Shown: positions 58,400-64,000 of the stretch, piece after piece
Position numbering within the stretch: position 1 is the first letter of the stretch
Layout: each line of letters starts with the position of its first letter
NCBI RefSeq assembly: GCF_006494655.1
Contig: NZ_VHIM01000008.1
Coordinates: forward strand, 1 to 64,000
Length of the DNA: 64,000 nucleotides
Source: Arthrobacter agilis
GTDB lineage: Bacteria > Actinomycetota > Actinomycetes > Actinomycetales > Micrococcaceae
Direction of reading: 5' to 3'
Program-made: the position numbers and the translations under genes
The notes under the pieces: generated by a model
Told to the model about the DNA's origin: nothing
The model's input: the letters and a program-made list of their open reading frames with translations, nothing else
Databases searched by the model: none

Positions 58400-60053
58400 C
58401 CGGGAGCCGGCTCGCGGTGAGGAGGTCCTTCTCCTCGACGAGTGCTGTGGAGAGGGTCTTGTAGCCGGCGGTATCGAACAGGACGGTCACGATTCCCTCC
58501 TCGTAGCCCATCACGGTGCCCCGTCCCCACTCCACGTGGTCGACGGCTGTGTCGACCGCGAACGGGACGTGTTCCTCCGCCGTCGCTCCCGGCCCGGGTG
58601 AACCCACCGAGCGCGACCGCTCGCACGTATCGCAGTTGCCGCAGGGGGCGGAGAGTTCCTCGCCGAAGTACGAGAGGAGGAACTGGCGGCGGCAGCCCCT
58701 CGTTTCCGCATATCGACGAGCCATGTCGACGCGGGACTCGTCGATCCGCTCCCGGATCTCGGCCTGCTCCACGGCGCGCTCCACCGCCTCATCCACGCGC
58801 ATGGTCCGCGCCCGGTAGCCCTTGACGCCGTCGCCGATGCATCCACCCGCGACGAGCAGGTTGAGCAGACCTGTCAGCCTGCGTGACGACAGACCGGAGA
58901 GCTCCTTCAGTTTCTTCGCCTTCACGGGTTTCTCCTGGGCGCTGATGAGACGGAACAGGTCGCCGAGCTGGGTGCGACTGGCTGCTTTCGCGGCGAAGAA
59001 GCGGCGCAGGGAGAGATCCTCGGGGCGGTAGTGCAGGACTGCCTGCGCCGGGAGTCCGTCCCGTCCGCCGCGGCCGATCTCCTGGTAGTAGCTGTCCAGC
59101 GAGTCGGAGATCTCCGCGTGGATCACGAACCGGACATCCGGCTTGTCGATCCCCATCCCGAAGGCGGTCGTCGCCACCACCACGTCGATCGAGCCGTCGA
59201 GAAACCCGTCGTGCACGGCCTCCCGATCCTTCGCCCGCCGCCCGGCGTGGTAGGCGTCGGCGCGCCGACCACTCTCCTGCAGGTCCGAGGCGAGACGCTC
59301 GGCAGCCTTCTTGGTGGCGACATAGACGAGCCCGGGTCCGGGCAGGCCGAGGACCTGCTCGCGCACGGCCTCGTACTTCTCCGCATCCTCGACATGCTGG
59401 AGCACCTGGAGGTGGATGGAGGGACGGTCGAAACCCTCGACGATCACGAGGGAATCTTTCAGGTGGAGACGCTCGACGATCTCCTTCTGCACGGGGTGCG
59501 ATGCCGTCGCGGTCAGGGCGACCACCGGGGTGCGCAGGTCCCGGACCAGATGGCCGAGCTGCAGGTAGTCGGGGCGGAAATCATGACCCCACGAGGAGAC
59601 GCAGTGTGCCTCGTCGACCACGACGAACGACACGTCGAGGGAGCGCAGGCGGGCGGCGACATCATCCCGGGCCACCTGTTCGGGAGCGAGGAAGAGAAAC
59701 TTCGCTCGTGTTGCCTCGTCCGGATCCTCCGCAGCGTCCCACGCCGCCCGCAGGTCCTTCTTCCGCATCCCCGAATTGATGACGTGGGCGCGGGTGGCGC
59801 CCGCGCGGGCGTTGATGGCGTCGGCCTGATCGTGCTGGAGTGCGATGAGGGGGGAGATCACGACCGCGACGCCGGGCAGTGCCACGGCGGGCACCTGGTA
59901 GATGGCCGACTTCCCGGACCCGGTCGGCATCACGCACAGGACGCTCCGGCCCTCGAGGACAGCCTTCATGGCGTGCTCCTGACCGGAGCGGAGATCCTCC
60001 CACCCGAAGGTGGAAGCAGCGGTTTCCCGAAGGTCATGCAGGGTGATGGACAC
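58395..60053 (-). CDS. recQ: RecQ-family ATP-dependent DNA helicase
   Basis: A 3'-5' DNA helicase of recombination and repair, with 552 residues from GTG 60053 (site GGAGGAGG upstream). Walker A MPTGSGKSA, motif Ia VVISPLIALQHDQ, DEAH box VVVDEAHCVSSWGHDFRP, motif V/VI VVVATTAFGMGIDK and YYQEIGRGGRDG are intact. The RQC zinc site follows (CRRQFLLSYFGE and CGNCDTC). No HRDC domain is present. Instead the last 50 residues (VDHVEWGRGTVMGYEEG, VTVLFDTAGYKTLS) resemble the Tudor-like C terminus of UvrD/PcrA helicases. The frame stays open far upstream, antisense to coaE and uvrB; that part is not coding. Confidence 0.92.
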   Translation of the reverse strand: MSITLHDLRETAASTFGWEDLRSGQEHAMKAVLEGRSVLCVMPTGSGKSAIYQVPAVALPGVAVVISPLIALQHDQADAINARAGATRAHVINSGMRKKDLRAAWDAAEDPDEATRAKFLFLAPEQVARDDVAARLRSLDVSFVVVDEAHCVSSWGHDFRPDYLQLGHLVRDLRTPVVALTATASHPVQKEIVERLHLKDSLVIVEGFDRPSIHLQVLQHVEDAEKYEAVREQVLGLPGPGLVYVATKKAAERLASDLQESGRRADAYHAGRRAKDREAVHDGFLDGSIDVVVATTAFGMGIDKPDVRFVIHAEISDSLDSYYQEIGRGGRDGLPAQAVLHYRPEDLSLRRFFAAKAASRTQLGDLFRLISAQEKPVKAKKLKELSGLSSRRLTGLLNLLVAGGCIGDGVKGYRARTMRVDEAVERAVEQAEIRERIDESRVDMARRYAETRGCRRQFLLSYFGEELSAPCGNCDTCERSRSVGSPGPGATAEEHVPFAVDTAVDHVEWGRGTVMGYEEGIVTVLFDTAGYKTLSTALVEEKDLLTASRLPA

Positions 60054-60070
60054 GGTCCTCCTCCAAAAGG

Positions 60071-60082
60071 TAAGTGCACTTA
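60071..60082. promoter_or_regulatory. 12-base palindrome TAAGTGCACTTA in the recQ promoter
   Basis: A perfect palindrome 18 bases before the recQ start, next to TAAGCT (minus strand), which could be the -10. The position suits a repressor operator. The regulator is unknown. It lies in the recQ-coaE divergent region, about 100 bases from coaE. Confidence 0.5.
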
Positions 60083-60170
60083 GCTTATTCACGGCGGGCG
60101 ACGATTCCCGAGCCCCGATCGTGCGAAGCAGGTGTCTTGACAGCCGGGTCCGCCTGACTGAAGGACGGGC

Positions 60171-60176
60171 TAGGGT
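60171..60176 (+). promoter_or_regulatory. -10 box TAGGGT six bases before coaE
   Basis: TAGGGT, GGCCTC, then ATG 60183; leaderless layout. A TTGACA at 60137-60142 is 28 bases away and too far to pair with it. Confidence 0.55.
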
Positions 60177-60182
60177 GGCCTC

Positions 60183-61412
60183 ATGCTGCGCATCGGACTG
60201 ACAGGGGGGATCGCCGCCGGCAAGTCCGCTGTGGCCGCCGAACTCGGACGGCTCGGGGCGGTGATCGTGGACGCGGATGTAATCGCACGCGACGTCGTCG
60301 CGCCCGGGACGGCGGGGCTCGAGGAGGTGGTCCGGGCCTTCGGTAACGGCGTCCTCGGACCCGATGGTGCGCTCGACAGGCCCGTGCTCGGTCGCCTCGT
60401 CTTCGGCGACGACGCCGCGCGCGAGCGACTGAACGGCATCGTCCATCCCCGCGTCCGCGCGGAGGCGGCACGCCAGATCGCCTCCGCGCCGGCGGACGCC
60501 GTCGTCGTCGAGGACATCCCCCTCCTGGTGGAGACGCAGCAGGCCGCCCGCTTCCACCTCGTGCTCGTCGTCGATGCGCCGGACGAGCTGCGGATCGAAC
60601 GCATGGTCCGGCACCGCGGCATGGATCGTGGTGACGCGGTCCAGCGCATCGCAGCCCAGGCCTCGCGCTCCGAGCGGCTGGCGGCAGCGGACGCGCTGCT
60701 CGTCAACGACCTCGCCCTGGAGGACCTCCTCGCCGCGACGGCAGCCCTGTGGAGCGGGCGGGTGCTTCCCTTCGCACGCAACCTGGCAGAGGGCAGGCCT
60801 GCCGCACGGAACGGCGGATGCACACCCGTAGCCGCACCCCGCGTGGAGTCGGCTCCCGGGCAGGATTCGTCGCCCCTGACGCCCGAGCGTGATGCCTCGG
60901 GCCTCGCCGGTACTCGTGGGCTGAGCGGACGGACGACCGCGAAGCTTGCCGCCGTCCTGCCAGCCGGCAGCACCATCGAGGCGGTCGGCCCTGTGGACGG
61001 CCCTTCGCACGGCCCTGTGGACGCCCCTTCGAACGGCCCTGTCGACGGCCCTTCGCACGGCCTTGTGGTCGGACCTTCGAACGGCGCTTCCCACGGCGCG
61101 GAGGCGTCGGCGCCGGGCGTGGACGACGACGTCGTGAGGGCGCACCTGGTCGTCCGGCTCGCTCCGGGGGACGACCCGGAAGCCGTGGCCGAGTCCGTCT
61201 CGGCGGCAGGGTTTCCGCCGGAGCCTCGTGGTGCTCGGACGGGCGCGGGTGCCCGGGCGGGAGCGCAGCACCTTCACGGCGACGCTGGTGTGGACGGTGG
61301 TACGCACCGTGGGCTGAGCCTGCACGGATCCGCCGACCCCGCGGTCGAGGTTGCCGTCACCCTCTCCACAGCCGATTCCACTGCCACGGCCGACCCCGTC
61401 GCCCGCGGCTGA
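60183..61412 (+). CDS. coaE: CoaE, dephospho-CoA kinase with a long repeat-bearing extension
   Basis: CoaE is the last step of coenzyme A synthesis. The kinase covers residues 1-200: P-loop GLTGGIAAGKSAV, substrate motif IVDADVIARDVV, VVEDIPLLVE and HRGMDRGDAVQRI. Family kinases end near 200 residues; here 210 more follow. Many actinobacteria fuse a GrpB/UPF0157 domain at this place, but I cannot see its motifs. The extension has an Ala/Gly/Ser linker, five near copies of GPVDGPSH, then a short segment DDDVVRAHLVVRLAPGDDPEAV of unknown type and a low-complexity end. It may be a decayed or replaced fusion domain. Confidence 0.9.
   Translation: MLRIGLTGGIAAGKSAVAAELGRLGAVIVDADVIARDVVAPGTAGLEEVVRAFGNGVLGPDGALDRPVLGRLVFGDDAARERLNGIVHPRVRAEAARQIASAPADAVVVEDIPLLVETQQAARFHLVLVVDAPDELRIERMVRHRGMDRGDAVQRIAAQASRSERLAAADALLVNDLALEDLLAATAALWSGRVLPFARNLAEGRPAARNGGCTPVAAPRVESAPGQDSSPLTPERDASGLAGTRGLSGRTTAKLAAVLPAGSTIEAVGPVDGPSHGPVDAPSNGPVDGPSHGLVVGPSNGASHGAEASAPGVDDDVVRAHLVVRLAPGDDPEAVAESVSAAGFPPEPRGARTGAGARAGAQHLHGDAGVDGGTHRGLSLHGSADPAVEVAVTLSTADSTATADPVARG
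60987..61094 (+). repeat. 24-base in-frame repeats in the coaE extension
   Basis: Units start GGCCCTGT or GGCCTTGT at 60987, 61011, 61035 and 61059, then a half unit at 61083. They encode GPVDGPSH and variants with N for H and A or V changes. Confidence 0.88.
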
Positions 61413-61475
61413 GACCCGGGCCCCGCGACTGTTCAGCCCCCAGGAGAACGGCGTCGAACTGTCACTGCCAGGGAC

Positions 61476-61481
61476 TACCGT
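61476..61481 (+). promoter_or_regulatory. -10 box TACCGT six bases before uvrB
   Basis: TACCGT, TGAAGC, then ATG 61488; leaderless layout. No LexA box is seen directly upstream. Confidence 0.5.
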
Positions 61482-61487
61482 TGAAGC

Positions 61488-63563
61488 ATGAGTCTTGCGC
61501 AGGATATCAAGCGTGTCGTGGCGCCTTTCGAGGTCATCAGCGAGTACACGCCGGCAGGCGATCAGCCCACGGCTATCAAGGAGCTCGCCGAACGCATCAA
61601 CGCCGGTGAGAAGGACGTCGTCCTGCTCGGAGCCACCGGCACGGGAAAGAGCGCCACGACGGCCTGGCTCATCGAGCAGGTGCAGCGGCCCACCCTCGTG
61701 ATGGTGCAGAACAAGACCCTCGCTGCGCAGCTCGCCAACGAGTTCAGGGAGCTGCTCCCCAACAACGCGGTCGAGTACTTCGTCTCCTACTACGACTACT
61801 ACCAGCCCGAGGCCTACGTCCCGCAGACCGACACCTTCATCGAGAAGGACTCCTCCATCAACGAGGAGGTCGAGCGGCTGCGGCACTCGGCGACCAATGC
61901 CCTGCTGACCCGCCGGGACGTCATCGTGGTCGCCACCGTGTCCTGCATCTACGGCCTCGGTACTCCGGAGGAGTACATCAACAAGATGGTCACCCTGCGC
62001 CGGGGGGACCAGATGAACCGGGACGAGCTGCTGCGCCGATTCGTCGGCATGCAGTACACCCGCAACGACATAGACTTCCACCGCGGGACCTTCCGCGTGC
62101 GCGGCGACACCGTGGAGATCATCCCGATGTACGAGGAGCATGCCCTCCGCATCGAGTTCTTCGGGGACGAGGTCGAGAACATCTACACGCTCGATCCGCT
62201 GACCGGCACCGTGATCCGCGAGGAGGAGGAGATGTACGTCTTCCCGGCCTCGCACTACGTGGCCGGCGAGGATCGGATGACCCGGGCCATCAAGGACATC
62301 GAGGACGAACTCCAGCAGCGGCTGGCCGAACTCGAGTCGCAGAACAAGCTCGTCGAGGCCCAGCGGCTCCGCATGCGCGTCACCTACGACCTCGAGATGA
62401 TGCAGCAGATGGGATTCTGCAACGGCATCGAGAACTACTCACGGCACATCGACGGCCGCGGACCCGCATCCGCTCCCCACTGCCTGCTCGACTACTTCCC
62501 GGACGACTTCCTGCTCGTCGTCGACGAGTCCCACGTCACGATCCCGCAGATCGGTGCCATGTACGAGGGAGACTCCTCCCGCAAGCGCACCCTCGTGGAC
62601 CACGGGTTCCGACTGCCGTCGGCCATGGACAACCGCCCCCTGAAGTGGGACGAGTTCCTCGAACGGATCGGCCAGACCGTCTACCTCTCCGCGACTCCCG
62701 GCAAGTACGAGCTGGGGAAGTCCGACGGGTTCGTGCAGCAGATCATCCGTCCCACGGGGCTGATCGATCCCGAGGTGGTCGTCAAGCCGACCAAGGGGCA
62801 GATCGACGATCTCCTCGGCGAGATCCGGAAGCGCACGGAGCTCAACGAACGTGTCCTCGTCACCACCCTCACCAAGCGTATGGCGGAAGACCTCACGGGG
62901 TACCTCCTCGAACACGGCGTGAAGGTGGAGTACCTGCACTCCGACGTCGACACGCTGCGGCGTGTCGAGCTGCTGCGGGAACTCCGGATGGGGACGTTCG
63001 ACGTGCTGGTCGGGATTAACCTCCTGCGTGAGGGCCTCGATCTTCCCGAGGTGTCGCTCGTGAGCATCCTCGACGCGGACAAGGAAGGCTTCCTCCGCAG
63101 TTCCACGTCCCTCATCCAGACGATCGGTCGCGCGGCTCGCAACGTGTCCGGCCAGGTGCACATGTACGCCGACCGCATCACGGACTCGATGGAGCGGGCG
63201 ATCGACGAGACCACGCGGCGGCGGGCCATCCAGGTGGCCCACAACCTGGAACACGGCATCGACCCGACCCCCCTCCGGAAGCGGATCGCGGACATCACGG
63301 ACACCATCAACCGGGAGGACGCCGATACCCGCGCCCTCCTCGAGCAGGCGGGGAAGGGCCGGACCGCGCAGAAGGGTGCCGGCAGGCATGACGGACTGGC
63401 GTCCGTTCCGGCGTCGGATCTCGCGGACCTCATCCAGCAGCTCACGGAGCAGATGCACGCGGCGGCCGGCGAACTCCAGTTCGAGCTGGCAGGCCGGCTG
63501 CGCGACGAGGTCGGAGACCTGAAGAAGGAACTGCGCCAGATGCAGTCCGCCGGGCACGCCTGA
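61488..63563 (+). CDS. uvrB: UvrB, excinuclease ABC subunit B
   Basis: UvrB is the damage-verifying helicase-like subunit of nucleotide excision repair, loaded by UvrA and partnered with UvrC. It has 691 residues. Walker A is [13 protein letters not shown]; the beta-hairpin region is [19 protein letters not shown] with [14 protein letters not shown]. The DESH box is [13 protein letters not shown], motif V is [16 protein letters not shown] and motif VI is QTIGRAARN. The C-terminal UVR coiled coil (about 650-685, [28 protein letters not shown]) binds UvrC. Complete, typical length. Confidence 0.97.
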   Translation: MSLAQDIKRVVAPFEVISEYTPAGDQPTAIKELAERINAGEKDVVLLGATGTGKSATTAWLIEQVQRPTLVMVQNKTLAAQLANEFRELLPNNAVEYFVSYYDYYQPEAYVPQTDTFIEKDSSINEEVERLRHSATNALLTRRDVIVVATVSCIYGLGTPEEYINKMVTLRRGDQMNRDELLRRFVGMQYTRNDIDFHRGTFRVRGDTVEIIPMYEEHALRIEFFGDEVENIYTLDPLTGTVIREEEEMYVFPASHYVAGEDRMTRAIKDIEDELQQRLAELESQNKLVEAQRLRMRVTYDLEMMQQMGFCNGIENYSRHIDGRGPASAPHCLLDYFPDDFLLVVDESHVTIPQIGAMYEGDSSRKRTLVDHGFRLPSAMDNRPLKWDEFLERIGQTVYLSATPGKYELGKSDGFVQQIIRPTGLIDPEVVVKPTKGQIDDLLGEIRKRTELNERVLVTTLTKRMAEDLTGYLLEHGVKVEYLHSDVDTLRRVELLRELRMGTFDVLVGINLLREGLDLPEVSLVSILDADKEGFLRSSTSLIQTIGRAARNVSGQVHMYADRITDSMERAIDETTRRRAIQVAHNLEHGIDPTPLRKRIADITDTINREDADTRALLEQAGKGRTAQKGAGRHDGLASVPASDLADLIQQLTEQMHAAAGELQFELAGRLRDEVGDLKKELRQMQSAGHA

Positions 63564-63733
63564 CGCCGACGTACCCCGGAGGGCACGCCGCGTCGGGCTG
63601 GGGCTCACCCCCCTCGGCAACGCCAGCCGTCGACGGACGCTGGGAGCAGGATCGCGGCGTCAAGGGGATCCATCAAGCGTCATCCGCGCGGTTCGGGTCA
63701 CCCACCGCGTAACCGCGCAGGTAGCATGGACCG
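63564..63733. other. uvrB-terC intergenic region with probable terC promoter
   Basis: No gene is seen. TAGCAT at 63722-63727 is a plausible -10; the transcript would then begin about where the riboswitch starts. No uvrB terminator hairpin is obvious. Confidence 0.45.
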
Positions 63734-63840
63734 AACGTAAGGGAGTATCCCAAGCGCTACGAACGTCAACACGCGGGGCACAGACGCCCGGCCGGGCGTA
63801 GCGGTCAGTCGGCTCGAGCCGCGGCGGAGAGACTTACGGA
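63734..63840 (+). promoter_or_regulatory. yybP-ykoY (Mn2+) riboswitch
   Basis: The leader has the conserved start AACGTAAGGGAGTATCCC and the distal GCGGCGGAGAGACTTACGGA, separated by a GCGCCCGGC-type arm (GACGCCCGGCCGGGCGT). These are the two loop sequences (GGGGAGTA and GGAGAGACC-like) that meet around Mn2+ in this class. It precedes a TerC gene, the usual target. Manganese should raise expression. Confidence 0.82.
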
Positions 63841-63869
63841 AATCGACCGCACCTTTCGGAAGGTACTCC

Positions 63870-64000
63870 ATGCCCGAATTGCCCGTAGCGTTTGAGATCG
63901 GCACCTTCGTGGTGCTCGGCATCATCCTGCTGTTCGACCTGCTGCTCGTGGTCAAGCGACCCCACGAGCCCTCCATGAAGGAGGCAGGACTGTGGGTGGC
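63870..64000 (+). CDS. TerC-family membrane protein (5' end only)
   Basis: The first 43 codons of a gene cut by the window edge: MPELPVAFEIGTFVVLGII starts the protein, followed by LLFDLLLVVKRPHEPSMKEA. This is the N-terminal helix and first loop of TerC/Alx proteins, which move Mn2+ (or protect against it) and help load exported enzymes with manganese. CGGAAGG precedes the ATG. Regulation by the riboswitch upstream supports the assignment. Confidence 0.85.
   Translation, partial: MPELPVAFEIGTFVVLGIILLFDLLLVVKRPHEPSMKEAGLWV

Noticed and set aside
60137-60176. TTGACA (60137) with TAGGGT (60171) as a standard coaE promoter
   Set aside because: The spacer is 28 bases, far beyond the 16-19 accepted. 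The -10 alone with a leaderless start is the better reading.
61430-61487. LexA box upstream of uvrB
   Set aside because: GTTC and GAAC half-sites occur, but at wrong spacing and order; no GAAC-N4-GTTC is present.
60054-62255. upstream extension of the recQ frame (total 1286 codons)
   Set aside because: It runs antisense to coaE and uvrB. RecQ similarity begins at GTG 60053, which has a GGAGGAGG site.

Overview
The window reads as chromosomal DNA of a high-GC actinobacterium, most likely an Arthrobacter-like member of the Micrococcaceae. The reasons are very high third-position GC, the order yebC-ruvC-ruvA-ruvB-yajC-secD-secF-rel-hisS-aspS, MurT/GatD cell-wall amidation, a PdtaR-type ANTAR regulator, a DUF222/HNH (13E12-type) gene, an Eis-family acetyltransferase, and frequent TANNNT boxes placed 6-7 bases before start codons (leaderless style). 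It is largely a core-genome region. I see no prophage, CRISPR array, secretion island or biosynthetic cluster. One possible insertion-sequence end lies at the left edge.

Layout: 1-136 possible IS end; 137-2178 (-) gatD-murT; 2292-6509 pdxT, yebC, ruvC, ruvAB with a LexA box in front of ruvA; 6608-12620 yajC-secD-secF and the bifunctional (p)ppGpp enzyme Rel; 12647-15173 (-) an AbiEi-like protein and a DUF349 gene split by a one-base slip in a G run; 15570-20193 hisS, an APC permease (-), aspS; 20348-24262 an FMN riboswitch driving pnuX-ribD-ribE-ribB-ribH; 24334-27519 hisE-hisG-hisF, an antisense DinB-like gene, hisI; 27523-34894 trpE, a Trp-associated membrane protein, an HGxxPAAW protein, trpC, trpB, trpA, lgt; 35225-41297 gltB-gltD behind a candidate GlnR site; 41346-43530 pyk and pdtaR, convergent across a 40-base palindromic terminator; 43678 tRNA-Leu(CAA); 43855-47378 a stand-alone LigD-type polymerase, two lipoproteins, an orphan receiver, a thioesterase; 47398-53452 polA, a DUF222/HNH pseudogene with a LexA-like box, an Eis-like acetyltransferase; 53746-55218 rpsA; 55403-60053 an rRNA-methyltransferase-like protein, GAF-ANTAR protein, small hypotheticals, recQ; 60183-63563 coaE, uvrB; 63734-64000 a yybP-ykoY (Mn2+) riboswitch and the start of a TerC gene cut by the window edge.

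How the genes work together: ruvABC, polA, uvrB, recQ and the LigD-type polymerase are a dispersed DNA-repair set, and LexA-like boxes mark ruvAB and the HNH gene. The rib, his, trp and glt genes cover riboflavin, histidine, tryptophan and glutamate synthesis, with riboswitch or candidate nitrogen control visible in the DNA. SecDF-YajC and Lgt serve protein export and lipoprotein maturation.

The most useful non-routine observations are: a recurrent TANNNT-(6-7 nt)-start arrangement; two damaged genes whose lesions can be placed to the base or codon (DUF349 and DUF222/HNH); in-frame minisatellite repeats in the tails of several housekeeping proteins (AspRS, CoaE, the Trp membrane protein, DUF349); a ribB without its usual ribA partner; a MurT without zinc-ribbon cysteines; a RecQ with an UvrD-like C-terminal Tudor-type segment; and a 12-base palindrome in front of recQ. 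I did not find a convincing wholly new system.
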